46,985 bases of DNA from Anaerofustis butyriciformans (GCF_036289385.1 NZ_JAYFFH010000011.1:1-46985), one strand, 5' to 3'; positions 1 through 9,077 are shown, counted from the first letter of the stretch. Numbers and translations: made by a program. The notes: a model not told the origin generated them from the letters alone.

Positions 1-119
1 TCCCTTTTTATCTGCAATATTTTTTATAATATTGTTTAATCTTCTATCAGGTCTAAATGTCATTAGATATCTTTCCATATTAAATCTCCTGTAAGTTAAA
101 ATAAAGTATACTTTTTTTT
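1..119. repeat. Terminal redundancy showing circularity
   Basis: Bases 1-119 are identical to 46867-46985. The simplest reading is a circular molecule of 46,866 bp whose linear record carries a short assembly overlap. The first copy contains the first 26 codons of the RHH regulator (minus strand, start at 78), a partial duplicate of the full gene at 46567-46944, together with its AGGAG ribosome site and a GTATAC palindrome. A real terminal repeat of a linear element is possible but less likely, because the regulator and the transfer operon make a normal divergent pair once the ends are joined. Confidence 0.9.
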
Positions 120-256
120 CATTGCTAATTATACTATATCTTTTTTTATTTATCAAAAAAAAAGTATATAATCTTCTATTTTTTTTACTTTTTTTTATGT
201 TTTTTAGTGTTTTTTCGTGATATTTTCCAAAAATTATTGATTAAAAAAAAGTATAC
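103..256. promoter_or_regulatory. Divergent control region, regulator versus transfer operon, with GTATAC palindromes
   Basis: On the minus strand there is a good promoter for the RHH gene: -35 TTGATA (156-151), 17-bp spacer, -10 TATAAT (133-128). The palindrome AAAGTATACTTT lies at 103-114, just after the expected start site. A near copy (GTATAT, 164-169) lies just upstream of the -35, and a third copy (GTATAC, 251-256) lies directly before the ribosome site of the first transfer gene. I could not assign a convincing plus-strand promoter in the T-rich stretch 170-250. The spacing suggests the RHH protein binds here, represses itself and controls transfer. That is inference. Confidence 0.6.
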
Positions 257-275
257 ATTTTTTTAGGAGGAATAC

Positions 276-605
276 ATGAAAAGAAAAATAAAAAATATTT
301 TAAAATTTACTTTTTTAACAACTTTAACTTTACCTAATGTTGTTTTTGGTAAAACAAATACAACACAAATTACAGGAATGGTAGAAGAAGCAGGAAATGA
401 CTTTGTACTACTACTAATAAAACTTGCATGGGCATTATTGGGATTTGTTCTTGCAATATTTCTATTTAGACTTTTTTTCGCAAGCTCTCAAGAGAGAGAG
501 ACAATATTTAGGGAAGGTAAAGTTAAAATTATAGCTTTTGTTTGTTTAGTTGGTGTGAATTTAATTGCTTCTTATGTTAAAGGTTTATTTTCATCTTGGT
601 TTTAA
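276..605 (+). CDS. VirB2/TrbC-like small membrane protein, candidate conjugative pilin-type subunit
   Basis: This 109-residue protein is the first gene of the transfer operon. It starts 7 bases after a clean AGGAGG. It has an N-terminal signal-type segment ending near the V-V-F-G-K site (about residue 25), a hydrophobic segment near 46-68, a short charged loop (SSQERE...REGK) and a second hydrophobic segment near 83-104. Two membrane helices after a cleavable signal, ahead of virD4 and virB4, is the usual layout of VirB2-like proteins in Gram-positive conjugation systems. Such proteins do not always form a pilus. The assignment rests on topology and position, not on a clear sequence match. 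The next gene starts 25 bases downstream. Confidence 0.5.
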   Translation: MKRKIKNILKFTFLTTLTLPNVVFGKTNTTQITGMVEEAGNDFVLLLIKLAWALLGFVLAIFLFRLFFASSQERETIFREGKVKIIAFVCLVGVNLIASYVKGLFSSWF

Positions 606-630
606 TTTAAAAGAAAGTTGTAATTAGAAA

Positions 631-3177
631 ATGATAAAGAAAATTATTGATGAATTTAAACAAGATTTAGAGTATGCGTTAGATAAAAATAATATTAATA
701 GAATTAATAGATTATTAGGGAATACATTAGTTATTTTAACGTATATTGCATTTATAGATTTATTAATTATAATGCTTGTTAATTTTATTGTTAATTTTGT
801 TGTTAATTTTAAAATAGATTATTTAATTAAAGGTGACTTTTTTTATAACAAAATTATTAAAATTAGTAATTTTTTTAGATTTAGTCTTATTTTTCAATAT
901 CCTTTAATATATATCATTCTATTTTTATTTTTAATAATTTTCTCTATTCATAGATTTATTAAACACAAAGATAGTTATGGTGATTTTAATATTGAACAAC
1001 AGGGAAATACAAGATGGGCAACAGATGAAGAATTAGACATACAGTACTTATCTGTATTAGAAGATCCATTAGATAAATATGGAAATATAAATTGGATTAA
1101 TTTTAGAACTGGTTATCCAGTAGCAACACGAATAATTAATAATCAGTATATATGTTATATTGATAATAGACCTGCACACTCTTTAAATTTAGGTTCTACA
1201 CGTGGAGGAAAATCTCAAATAGTTATATTGCGTTTTATAGATATTTTGAGTAGATGTTTAAATATTAAGGACAGAGCTTCAATTGTTGTAAATGACCCAA
1301 AATTAGAATTATATAGTATGACAGGACGTGAGTTAAGGGAAAACAGAGGTTATGATGTTCATGTAATTAATTTTCAAGATACAAATTATTCAATACATGT
1401 AAATTTACTGCAACAAGTAACATTATATTGGCAACAAGGTTTGTATGATGAAGCAATTAAAGAAGCAAGATATTTATCTGAATATATGTTTTCTGATGCA
1501 ACTACAAATGTTAATGGTGATAATAAATTTTTCGATGAAGCTGCAATAGGTTATTTAAATGCATTAATAATTGCACACACAGAAGATTGTATCAAATATG
1601 GAATGCCAGAAAAGAATAATATGCCATCCATCTATCAAACTCATGTTCAACTAAAAGGACATACTTATCAATTAAAAGTGTCTAATAACATGGTTAAAAC
1701 AAAAACATATTTAGATGACTATTTTAATAATCGCTCTGATGACTCAAGAGCTAAACAATTATATATATCTAAATTAGTTACGGATGCAACAAAAACAAGA
1801 GATAATATATTTATGACTGTATTAAATCAATTAGAATTATTTGGATATGAAGATATGGAAAATATTTCTATAAAGTCTGATTTAGATTTTTTAAAAATTG
1901 GATTTGGAAAAAAACCAGTAGCATTATTTATTGGTTCTGATGAAATTGACCATTCAAAAGATAAACTTATAGTTATGTTAATAACATCAATGTACAGAAT
2001 ATTATCTAGACAAGCTGTTTTTACTGGTAAGTGTAAAAGATGTGTACATTATATTTGGGATGAGTTTGGACAATCCCCTGTAGTAAAAGATATGCAAACT
2101 ATGGTTAGTATGGGAGCAGGTAAAAATTTATTTTTCCATTTATTTTTACAATCATTTCAACAAATGGTAGCTGTATATGGTGAAACAACTGCAATGTCTA
2201 TAAAAGAAAATTTAGATATTCAAGTTTTTATAAAAGGTAATACTACTGAAAATACAGAAGAAATTGCAAATTTAATTGGTACAGAAACATATTTAAATAA
2301 GACAAGGCATGGTGCAACTTTTAGTAATGATAAAACTATTACTGAGCAACAAGATGGTAGAACATTAGTAACAGCTGATGAACTTAGGCGTATGCCAAAA
2401 GGAAGTACTTTAGTTGCAAGGACAGATGTTAGAGAAGATAAGTATGGAAATTCTGATAATTATGATTTAGAACCATTCCCCATTGATAATAGAGCAAAGA
2501 ATAAACGTTTTAGATTTGCAAAAGATTATTTAAATGATGTATTTGATACTAATGCAACATTTAATGATATGAAAAAATATACTGCAAAATTAAATAAAGA
2601 AGAAACTAAAAATAAAAAATTTATATTTAATGCTTTAGATTATACAAGAGCATTAAATAAAATAAAATATGAATTATTAAATACTCTATATGTAAAACTT
2701 TGTAGCTATTTTTCTTATTATGTAAAAGTATCTAGTGTAAACAAAGTTAAAATAGATGATATAAATAAAAAAATTAGAATATTAAAAAATGGTAATGAGT
2801 TTTTTGAATATCCACTTGATGATATTTTTAAAGATTTATTAACTATTACGGATTTATCTTTTAATGAATTAATATCAGAAATTTTGCATGATGAAATGAC
2901 ATTCTTAAATAGAATAACAGTAGAGAATGAAGAAGAATTCATTAATAAAAAAGAACAAGAATTAGAAAAAATTAATGATGTTATTAATGAAATTAATAAT
3001 ATTATTACTGTCAATACTAACGATGTTGATTTAACAACAATTGATAATATTATAAGCTATTTAACAGCATTAATTGTAAATAATTTAAATAAGGATGAAT
3101 ATTCACAGGAACAAAAACAAGCTTTATTATCATTAAAAAATAAATTAATAGAAGAGAAAAAAAGAAAGGATTATTAA
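631..3177 (+). CDS. virD4: VirD4/TraG-family coupling protein (T4CP)
   Basis: This 848-residue membrane ATPase links the relaxase-DNA complex to the secretion channel. Two hydrophobic segments (about 30-60 and 88-108) precede the soluble ATPase. The Walker A motif GSTRGGKS is at 188-195 and Walker B with WDEFGQSP at about 476-483 (acidic pair D477-E478). The family pattern of a lone coupling ATPase next to virB4 is clear. The C-terminal part beyond about 620 is a Lys/Asn-rich extension not needed for the ATPase fold. Its last 50 residues (NxDEYSQEQKQALLSLK) resemble the small protein encoded immediately downstream. The ribosome site is weak (AAGAAAG), so translation may depend partly on the upstream gene. 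Confidence 0.93.
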   Translation: MIKKIIDEFKQDLEYALDKNNINRINRLLGNTLVILTYIAFIDLLIIMLVNFIVNFVVNFKIDYLIKGDFFYNKIIKISNFFRFSLIFQYPLIYIILFLFLIIFSIHRFIKHKDSYGDFNIEQQGNTRWATDEELDIQYLSVLEDPLDKYGNINWINFRTGYPVATRIINNQYICYIDNRPAHSLNLGSTRGGKSQIVILRFIDILSRCLNIKDRASIVVNDPKLELYSMTGRELRENRGYDVHVINFQDTNYSIHVNLLQQVTLYWQQGLYDEAIKEARYLSEYMFSDATTNVNGDNKFFDEAAIGYLNALIIAHTEDCIKYGMPEKNNMPSIYQTHVQLKGHTYQLKVSNNMVKTKTYLDDYFNNRSDDSRAKQLYISKLVTDATKTRDNIFMTVLNQLELFGYEDMENISIKSDLDFLKIGFGKKPVALFIGSDEIDHSKDKLIVMLITSMYRILSRQAVFTGKCKRCVHYIWDEFGQSPVVKDMQTMVSMGAGKNLFFHLFLQSFQQMVAVYGETTAMSIKENLDIQVFIKGNTTENTEEIANLIGTETYLNKTRHGATFSNDKTITEQQDGRTLVTADELRRMPKGSTLVARTDVREDKYGNSDNYDLEPFPIDNRAKNKRFRFAKDYLNDVFDTNATFNDMKKYTAKLNKEETKNKKFIFNALDYTRALNKIKYELLNTLYVKLCSYFSYYVKVSSVNKVKIDDINKKIRILKNGNEFFEYPLDDIFKDLLTITDLSFNELISEILHDEMTFLNRITVENEEEFINKKEQELEKINDVINEINNIITVNTNDVDLTTIDNIISYLTALIVNNLNKDEYSQEQKQALLSLKNKLIEEKKRKDY

Positions 3178-3198
3178 ACTTAATTGTTTTAAAAATTA

Positions 3199-3405
3199 AT
3201 GATGGAAATAAAAAATTTAACAATTTTACTTGAAGAAAATATCTTAGAGTTATACATAAACAAAATAAAAAACATTATAAACAATAATAATATCAATATA
3301 AAAAGCATTAATGATTTAATTAAAACTATTAATATATTTATTTCGTCTAATGAATACTCAGAAGAACAAAAAGAAAAATTAAAGTATATTTTACAAGAAC
3401 TATAA
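3199..3405 (+). CDS. Small helical protein resembling the C-terminal tail of VirD4
   Basis: This 68-residue protein begins 21 bases after the virD4 stop and has no clear Shine-Dalgarno, so it is probably translated by coupling to virD4. Its second half (SINDLIKTINIF then NEYSEEQKEKLKYIL) matches the end of VirD4 (DEYSQEQKQALLSLK) in order and spacing. It therefore looks like a partial duplication of that tail, or a free-standing copy of a protein-interaction module. The start ATGATGG offers two adjacent ATG codons. Its stop codon lies in the left arm of a 14-bp hairpin at 3403-3436. No known family was recognised. Confidence 0.55.
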   Translation: MMEIKNLTILLEENILELYINKIKNIINNNNINIKSINDLIKTINIFISSNEYSEEQKEKLKYILQEL

Positions 3406-3436
3406 CAGGATACAACACATTCGTTGTATTCTGTTA
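3403..3436 (+). terminator. 14-bp stem-loop after the small virD4-tail gene
   Basis: Arms TAACAGGATACAAC (3403-3416) and GTTGTATTCTGTTA (3423-3436) pair with one G-U around a 6-base loop. The inner part, ATACAAC/GTTGTAT, is the same as in the dispersed hairpins of this plasmid. It is not followed by a U-run, so it may be a processing or regulatory stem rather than a terminator. Confidence 0.45.
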
Positions 3437-3462
3437 TGTTAATTAAAAAAAAGGAAAGGAGG

Positions 3463-3485
3463 AAAATACAACCTAGTTGTATTTT
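3463..3485 (+). repeat. Dispersed hairpin, copy between the virB4 Shine-Dalgarno and start codon
   Basis: Perfect 10-bp arms AAAATACAAC/GTTGTATTTT surround the loop CTA. The ribosome site GGAGG ends at 3462 and the virB4 ATG is at 3492. The linear spacing is 29 bases, too long for normal initiation, but it falls to 6 bases if the hairpin folds. Confidence 0.85.
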
Positions 3486-3491
3486 TTAAAT

Positions 3492-5423
3492 ATGTTATTT
3501 AAAAGAAAAGAAAAAGAGGAAGTATCATTAAAAGATTTAGTAAATAAAGAATTTGTTGAAAAAATACAACCAAAAGGAGGAATATCTTTTAAAGATGAAA
3601 AACATATTAAATATGGTAATGGCTATTCCCAATGTGTAAGTATTGTAGAATATCCTAATGACTTTGCATATCTTTGGAGAAGTACTTTAACTAATATAGA
3701 CAAAGCTATTATTGTGTCATCTTTTAATAAAGAAGAACAACATATTGCTGAAGAAAATATAAACAGAAGTATTGAAAATACCCAAAGTATTGCACTTACA
3801 GAAAAAAAACAAGGATACAAAGATAAATTTAACAGTAATTCTGAATTATTAAGAAATGTTCGCTCAGCTATTGATGATAATCAAGCACTTATTAAAATGA
3901 ATACAAAAGTGTACTTATCAGAGAAAAGTATTAATGAATTAGATAACGTAACTGCTGATTTAATTCAATACTTTGAAAAAAATAATTTTAAAGCTACTGT
4001 TTTACTAAATGAAAATAAAAATGATTATCTGAGTATGTTTTTAACTGATGAAGAACAAAAAAGACTAATTAACTATAGAGAAGGTCAAGTTTTCTTATCT
4101 GGACAAATAGCAGCTGGATATAATTATAACTATTCTAATCTAAATGATAAGTATGGTAGATTATATGGATATACAAGCTGTGGTGGTTCTGTAAGGCTTG
4201 ATATTGGACAAATTGATAACATAAATAGATTTAATTATAATTTTGCTATTTTGGGTAATTCTGGGTCTGGTAAGTCTACTATGAGTAAAGATTTATTAGA
4301 AGATAGATTTGCACGTGGTGATAATTTTCGTATCATCGACCCTTTAGGTGAATATACAACTCTTGTAAATGAATTAGGTGGTAAAGTTATAAAATTTACT
4401 GCTTCTTATGACCCAGATAGTGATGTGGATAGTGGAATTATCAATCCATTAGAAATATTAAATTCTGTTGATAATAATATTGAAAATTACAAAATACACT
4501 TAAACAATTTTGCAACTTTTATGAAATTTATAAGACCTAGCATGCACGAAGATGATATATCAATATTAAATATTTATTTAGATAAATTTTATAAACATTA
4601 TGGTTTGAATTATGAAGATGATATAGTAACAGGTTTATCTCCTGAAAAGTATCCTATATTATCAGATTTTATTGAATTTATACAAGATATTCTTTATACG
4701 GATAAAAAACATTCTGAATTTAACAATAATATATCAGATAAAGTTCAAAAATCATTAGAATCACTTGAATTAACATTATCAAGTTTAATACAAACATATG
4801 GTTCTATATTTAATGGACATTCAACTTTTAAAGATTTGGTTAATTATCCTATTATTTCTTTCGATATATCGGCATTAAAAAAAGTAGATTCAAATATATT
4901 TGATGCAAGATTTTATAATATATTAACATTAGTTTGGGATAATGCATTAAAAGAAGGTGCAAAAATGAAAGAAAAATATGAAAATCATGAGATTAAAGAA
5001 TATCAAATTAAACGTAATTTTATTGTTATAGATGAAGCACATTTATTCTTAAATGCAAAAAAATCTTATGCTGTTGATTTTTTATTAAGGTGTGAAAAAG
5101 AAGGAAGAAAATTTTTTACTGGTATTGGTATTATAACCCAATCACTAAGAGATATGATACCTGCCAAAACAACATCAGAAGAACAAGCAGGAATTGTTGG
5201 TATGTTAGAAGAAACAACTCTAAGATTTATTTATAAGCAAGATGCAAATATAACATCATTACTTGAACAAACATTTGAAGGGCAATTAAGTCAAAGTGAA
5301 TTGTCAAGAATACCATTTTTTCAAAAAGGAGATTTGTTATTGTCAATTAAAGGTGGTAATAATATAGAATTTCATCATTATGTATCTGATAAAAAATTAA
5401 AATATTTCAAAGGTGGTATGTAA
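3492..5423 (+). CDS. virB4: VirB4/TraE-family conjugation ATPase
   Basis: This 643-residue ATPase energises assembly of and transport through the type IV channel at the inner face of the membrane. Walker A GNSGSGKST begins near residue 255 and Walker B VIDEAH near 512-517. ITQS (after GIGI) and the arginine-containing C-terminal motifs follow in the usual order. The N-terminal 200 residues form the VirB4 N-domain. I chose ATG 3492 over the in-frame TTG at 3477, because that TTG lies inside a hairpin arm and has no spacing for a ribosome site. GGAGG at 3458-3462 fits ATG 3492 only if the hairpin between them folds. A further copy of the hairpin follows the stop codon. Confidence 0.93.
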   Translation: MLFKRKEKEEVSLKDLVNKEFVEKIQPKGGISFKDEKHIKYGNGYSQCVSIVEYPNDFAYLWRSTLTNIDKAIIVSSFNKEEQHIAEENINRSIENTQSIALTEKKQGYKDKFNSNSELLRNVRSAIDDNQALIKMNTKVYLSEKSINELDNVTADLIQYFEKNNFKATVLLNENKNDYLSMFLTDEEQKRLINYREGQVFLSGQIAAGYNYNYSNLNDKYGRLYGYTSCGGSVRLDIGQIDNINRFNYNFAILGNSGSGKSTMSKDLLEDRFARGDNFRIIDPLGEYTTLVNELGGKVIKFTASYDPDSDVDSGIINPLEILNSVDNNIENYKIHLNNFATFMKFIRPSMHEDDISILNIYLDKFYKHYGLNYEDDIVTGLSPEKYPILSDFIEFIQDILYTDKKHSEFNNNISDKVQKSLESLELTLSSLIQTYGSIFNGHSTFKDLVNYPIISFDISALKKVDSNIFDARFYNILTLVWDNALKEGAKMKEKYENHEIKEYQIKRNFIVIDEAHLFLNAKKSYAVDFLLRCEKEGRKFFTGIGIITQSLRDMIPAKTTSEEQAGIVGMLEETTLRFIYKQDANITSLLEQTFEGQLSQSELSRIPFFQKGDLLLSIKGGNNIEFHHYVSDKKLKYFKGGM

Positions 5424-5444
5424 AATACAACCTAGTTGCATTTT
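5422..5444 (+). repeat. Dispersed hairpin, copy at the virB4 stop codon
   Basis: Left arm AAAATACAAC, loop CTA, right arm GTTGCATTTT (one mismatch). It starts on the last two bases of the virB4 stop codon, so virB4 is bracketed by this element at both ends. Confidence 0.75.
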
Positions 5445-5463
5445 TGTAAAAAAAGAAAGGAGG

Positions 5464-5486
5464 AAAATACAACCTAGTTGTATTTT
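5464..5486 (+). repeat. Dispersed hairpin, copy between the Shine-Dalgarno and start of the 271-residue gene
   Basis: It is identical to the copy before virB4 and carries the same upstream AAAGGAGG block. GGAGG is at 5459-5463 and the start ATG at 5492. Linear spacing is 28 bases, or 5 bases if the hairpin is folded. Confidence 0.85.
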
Positions 5487-5491
5487 AAAAT

Positions 5492-6307
5492 ATGTACATA
5501 AAAAAATATAAATATACATTTTTATTTTTAACTATTGTTTCTATTTATTTATTCTTTTTATTTTCAAATTTTATTTTAGGTTCTATTAAACTCAGTACTT
5601 TAAATTTTAGTGAAATTGGTACAAATTATGAAGTGTTAGAGAATGGAAATATAACATTAGAAAACTGGATTTATGATAAAGAAAAAAAGATGATGGAAAT
5701 TGAAATATCATGTGACTATGAGTCATATTTAGATGAAAATATGTTAGTACAAGCCAAAAGTGAAAGTAAATTCTTATCAAAACAAAATCCATTACAAATT
5801 GAAATATATATTGATAAGCCGAATTATAAAATATTTAGAATATTAAATGTTCCTAATAATTTTAGGCAAATTGCTTTTGGTATTTCTTATAATAACGATT
5901 TACAAAATCGAGAACTAGATAAAAATGATTTAAGTCTAATTTTATATTCCAATTACAAAGAAGTTAAATCTGGAGTAATAAAAAATTTAAAATATGAAGA
6001 TTATCTTATTGCTAAAATTGATAGAGATATTATAAAGAAAAATGAAGAGATAAAAGAAATTAATAAAAATATTGATATTTTAAATAATGAAATAAATGAC
6101 TTAGAAAATATTAATGCAGAATTAAATAAAGATTTAGAATTTCAAGTTGGAGAAGAAAAGGAAAATACAATAAATAGTATATTAAATAACAATCAAGAAA
6201 TATTAAATAATAATGACATTATTAATGAAAATAAAATAAAAATAGAACAAATAGAAGCAGAGATAGAAGAACAAAGAAATCAACAAGCAAATTATAAAAA
6301 CAACTAA
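5492..6307 (+). CDS. Single-pass membrane protein with C-terminal coiled coil, transfer operon
   Basis: This 271-residue protein has an N-terminal membrane anchor (about 8-32) and an extracytoplasmic mixed alpha/beta region (about 35-165). A long Asn/Glu/Lys-rich coiled coil (about 170-265, with repeated EIKEINKNIDILNNEIND-type heptads) follows. Its place between virB4 and the virB6-like gene suggests a structural or scaffold part of the mating pore. I did not recognise a family. A VirB8-like role is possible from topology, but a better VirB8 candidate is at 30322-30933. Dispersed hairpins lie between its ribosome site and start and again at its stop codon. Its expression may therefore be tuned at RNA level. 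Confidence 0.7.
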   Translation: MYIKKYKYTFLFLTIVSIYLFFLFSNFILGSIKLSTLNFSEIGTNYEVLENGNITLENWIYDKEKKMMEIEISCDYESYLDENMLVQAKSESKFLSKQNPLQIEIYIDKPNYKIFRILNVPNNFRQIAFGISYNNDLQNRELDKNDLSLILYSNYKEVKSGVIKNLKYEDYLIAKIDRDIIKKNEEIKEINKNIDILNNEINDLENINAELNKDLEFQVGEEKENTINSILNNNQEILNNNDIINENKIKIEQIEAEIEEQRNQQANYKNN

Positions 6308-6317
6308 GTTGTATTTT
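6296..6317 (+). repeat. Dispersed hairpin, variant at the stop codon of the 271-residue gene
   Basis: Arms AAAAACAAC/GTTGTATTTT (left arm lacks the T) enclose the loop TAA, which is itself the stop codon (6305-6307). Confidence 0.6.
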
Positions 6318-6345
6318 ATAAAATGATTAGAAAGGAGAGTTAAAT

Positions 6346-8049
6346 ATGGGAGTAAATAAGCAAATGTGTATTGATTTACTTTCTAATTATGACTATGTGT
6401 TTAGTTTAAAAACTTCTATGATATTTGACTTTTGCCGAAGTTTGATGGAAGGTTTTATTGATATTTTATCTACCTGTTTGTCAGCAATGTCAGTTATGTT
6501 AGATGGTATTTATAATCTTCTAAAGCCATTTACAATGGACTCGGTTATTAAAGAATTTATATTATCATATAAGTTTATTATATTTCCTGTCCTTATTATT
6601 GCTATTGCATTAATATTTTGGAATATGTATATACATTCAGATCAACATCATAATTTTAATAAATATGTTTACAATATACTTTTGGCTATGATAATTTTTA
6701 TATCTATATTTTCATTTGTAGATGTATTAAATAATTTATCCTTAGGCTTAATTGATTATACTGGTGTTACATCTTATAACGAAACAGCTGGTAATATTAT
6801 AGCAAATAATACGTATGATATGTATTATATAGAAAAAGGAATAACACAAAAAAATGGTCATTATATTATATCTAATGATTATTTAAAAAATAAAAATTTA
6901 TTATATGAAACAAAGAATGGGAAAAAAGATTATTCTATTGCAACTAAAATTGACCATCAAGAAAAAGTTGATACAGATAAACTAACAAATACTATAGTCA
7001 AAGATGGTAAGTTGTTTGAAAGTAAAGTTTATTTAGATGTGGCAGATTACAATATTGAAAAAAGTGTAGTAGAATTATCAGACTCATTTATTGATATAGC
7101 AAATGAAAGTTACTATAGATATAAAATAAATTATATTCCTATTGTAGTAACTATTGTATGTGTTATTGTTGTTTATTTTTTTACAGGTTTAACAGCAATA
7201 AAAAAAATATATTCAATACCTGTATCAATGTTTTTATCAGTATATTATTCTTTTGCTGATATAAAAACTGGTGAAAGATTAAGAAAAATTATAGAATTTC
7301 TTTTAAGCACTTATATTATTCTAGTGATGACAGCAATATTATTAAAGTTATTTTTACATTGTATGAATATTGTTAGTAATATTGAATTTAGTTCAAATTT
7401 TATTTTAGATGGAATTATTAAGGCTTTAATTTATATTATGCTAACTTTGGCAACTATTGATGGACCTGACCTTATAGAAAAATTAACTGGTATTGATGCA
7501 GGAGTATCTGATGGTTCTCGTGGAGTCATTGCAACATATCATGTAGGACAAGCTATAGGAAAAGCAGGTAGCTCAATTAAATCTACATTTTCTAAAGGAA
7601 AATCTTCAGTTTTATCAATGATTAATAGTATAAATACTATGGATAATGAAGATAAGATGAGCAATAACAATGACAGTACATTCGATAGTAGTCAAAATCA
7701 AGGAAATAATTCCTATTCTAATTCTGATATAAATAACAATGATAGCACATTCGATAGTAATCAAAGTCAAGGAAATAATGGTTTTTCAAATCAATCTAAC
7801 AATACACAAAGTGACTTTGGTGAAGCAGAACAAAATAATAGTTCAATGAACAATCAATATAATGATAATAATTCTATTAATAGTCAATATGATAGTAGTA
7901 GCAATTTTGATAATAATCAAAATAATACAACTGTTTCTATGAATAATGATAATTATAAAGGTAATTCTCGCAATAATGTTGGTACATATAAAAATTCAAA
8001 AATAAATAAGATGTTTAATAATTCTAATAACGGATTCAAAAGAAAGTAA
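6346..8049 (+). CDS. VirB6/TrbL-like polytopic channel protein
   Basis: This 567-residue protein has hydrophobic segments near 30-60, 75-95, 102-125, 262-285, 318-345 and 350-375. An extracytoplasmic loop of about 130 residues lies between the third and fourth. The C-terminal 140 residues are low-complexity Asn/Ser/Gln with internal repeats (NNNDSTFDS twice). Large polytopic proteins with a disordered tail in this operon position are VirB6/TrbL-type channel components of Gram-positive conjugation systems, comparable to TrsL-class and pLS20-type proteins. The start is supported by AAAGGAGAG eight bases upstream. The repeated NNNDSTFDS units are also visible as DNA repeats near 7665-7690 and 7735-7760. 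Confidence 0.75.
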   Translation: MGVNKQMCIDLLSNYDYVFSLKTSMIFDFCRSLMEGFIDILSTCLSAMSVMLDGIYNLLKPFTMDSVIKEFILSYKFIIFPVLIIAIALIFWNMYIHSDQHHNFNKYVYNILLAMIIFISIFSFVDVLNNLSLGLIDYTGVTSYNETAGNIIANNTYDMYYIEKGITQKNGHYIISNDYLKNKNLLYETKNGKKDYSIATKIDHQEKVDTDKLTNTIVKDGKLFESKVYLDVADYNIEKSVVELSDSFIDIANESYYRYKINYIPIVVTIVCVIVVYFFTGLTAIKKIYSIPVSMFLSVYYSFADIKTGERLRKIIEFLLSTYIILVMTAILLKLFLHCMNIVSNIEFSSNFILDGIIKALIYIMLTLATIDGPDLIEKLTGIDAGVSDGSRGVIATYHVGQAIGKAGSSIKSTFSKGKSSVLSMINSINTMDNEDKMSNNNDSTFDSSQNQGNNSYSNSDINNNDSTFDSNQSQGNNGFSNQSNNTQSDFGEAEQNNSSMNNQYNDNNSINSQYDSSSNFDNNQNNTTVSMNNDNYKGNSRNNVGTYKNSKINKMFNNSNNGFKRK

Positions 8050-8061
8050 GGAGATGATTTT

Positions 8062-8457
8062 ATGAATTATTTTGATAATCTTTTATCTAAACGAATAGAT
8101 GGATATTCTAGTTCTATACATATTTCAAAAAAAGTAACAGTAAAGTTATTTTTATCTTGTTTAGCATACTACATAATTTTACTTAGTATTTTCCCAATTG
8201 TTAGTGCTTTACCATTAGTAAAATTATTATTTCTAATTTTTCATACTATAACAACATTTATGTTATTTGCAAGGAAGCCTAAAAGTAATTACAATAAAAG
8301 ACTTTACGAATGTATATTAATAGAAATTTCAAAAGTTTTGTCTGAAAAAATATACACACCTGTTTTTATTCCATATAAAATGCGACAAGTAAAAAATGGA
8401 ATAGTTTTTAATAAGGAAGAATTTGAAGAAATAATAATATTAAAAAATAAGGAGTAA
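8062..8457 (+). CDS. VirB3/TcpE-like small membrane protein
   Basis: This 131-residue protein has two adjacent hydrophobic segments (about 27-47 and 50-67) followed by a soluble C-terminal half. It lies 12 bases after the virB6-like gene and 6 bases before the TrsD-like gene, with an AAGGAG ribosome site. Two-helix proteins of this size next to a VirB4-type N-domain protein are VirB3-like in Gram-positive transfer operons. They connect VirB4 to the membrane channel. The assignment is by topology and order. Confidence 0.55.
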   Translation: MNYFDNLLSKRIDGYSSSIHISKKVTVKLFLSCLAYYIILLSIFPIVSALPLVKLLFLIFHTITTFMLFARKPKSNYNKRLYECILIEISKVLSEKIYTPVFIPYKMRQVKNGIVFNKEEFEEIIILKNKE

Positions 8458-8463
8458 TAATAT

Positions 8464-9009
8464 ATGAAGAAAAGAAAAAAAAAGAAAAGATTAGACTCTA
8501 ACTTTTCTATGATTTCCCCTGTAGTTGATTTTAATGATGAACATAATTGTTATGTTAAATCAAATGGAGAAGTTATAGATTTTATAAAAATCATTCCTAT
8601 AAATGTTTCTGTAGACCCTGCTTCAGAAATAGTATTGGATAATATGATTTTATATGATAGATTTTTAAAAACATTTCCATATCCTTTTAATGAAATAGTA
8701 ATGAATTTTCCTACTGATGTAAGTTCACAAGTTGATTACTATAAGAAAAAGATTAAAGAATGTAATAATCCGTTAAGAAAAGATATGTTATTAAGGGATA
8801 TGCAACAATTAGAAAATTTAGGAACTAATGACAGTGAAAAAAATTATATATATATGTTTCATGGAAAAGATTTTGATGAATTAAAAAAAATTGAAGAAAC
8901 TTTTATGAGTTATTATCCAAGAACGAAATATCAATTTTTATCTAGAAAAGAAAGAGATATTATTATTGAAAAAATGTTAGATATAACATCTGTTTTATCT
9001 GATTATTAG
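8464..9009 (+). CDS. TrsD/TraD-like protein resembling a free VirB4 N-terminal domain
   Basis: This 181-residue soluble protein starts with a lysine-rich tract (KKRKKKKR) and continues with a fold like the N-domain of VirB4 ATPases (region around KSNGEVIDFIKIIPINV and the later YYPRTKYQFLSRKERD). It has no Walker motif, so it is not a second ATPase. In staphylococcal pGO1/pSK41-type systems a small trsD gene next to trsE (VirB4) has this size and place. It could be an assembly partner for VirB4. It is the last gene before the oriT-like region. Confidence 0.55.
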   Translation: MKKRKKKKRLDSNFSMISPVVDFNDEHNCYVKSNGEVIDFIKIIPINVSVDPASEIVLDNMILYDRFLKTFPYPFNEIVMNFPTDVSSQVDYYKKKIKECNNPLRKDMLLRDMQQLENLGTNDSEKNYIYMFHGKDFDELKKIEETFMSYYPRTKYQFLSRKERDIIIEKMLDITSVLSDY

Positions 9010-9026
9010 TAATTTTTTTTAAAAAA

Positions 9027-9056
9027 AATCTTGTAATACAAATGTATTACAAGATT
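9027..9056 (-). terminator. 14-bp stem-loop, terminator for minus-strand transcription
   Basis: Arms AATCTTGTAATACA (9027-9040) and TGTATTACAAGATT (9043-9056) are perfect with a 2-base loop. On the minus strand the stem runs into a T8 tract, the form of an intrinsic terminator. On the plus strand it is followed by A residues. It may stop antisense transcripts from entering the pore operon, or be the outer part of oriT. Confidence 0.5.
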
Positions 9057-9077
9057 AAAAAAATGATAGCGTTTTTT

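Noticed and set aside
3477..3491. TTG start for virB4
   Set aside because: The codon is inside the right arm of the hairpin, with no fitting ribosome site. ATG 3492 has GGAGG at good distance once the hairpin folds.
8464..9009. Frameshifted or truncated virB4 remnant
   Set aside because: It has its own start, stop and tight spacing, and free N-domain-like proteins of this size exist in TrsD-type systems. A full virB4 is present elsewhere, so decay is not needed to explain it.
9027..9056. Plus-strand terminator of the pore operon
   Set aside because: The stem is followed by A residues on the plus strand. Its T-run is on the minus strand, so it is listed as a minus-direction terminator.
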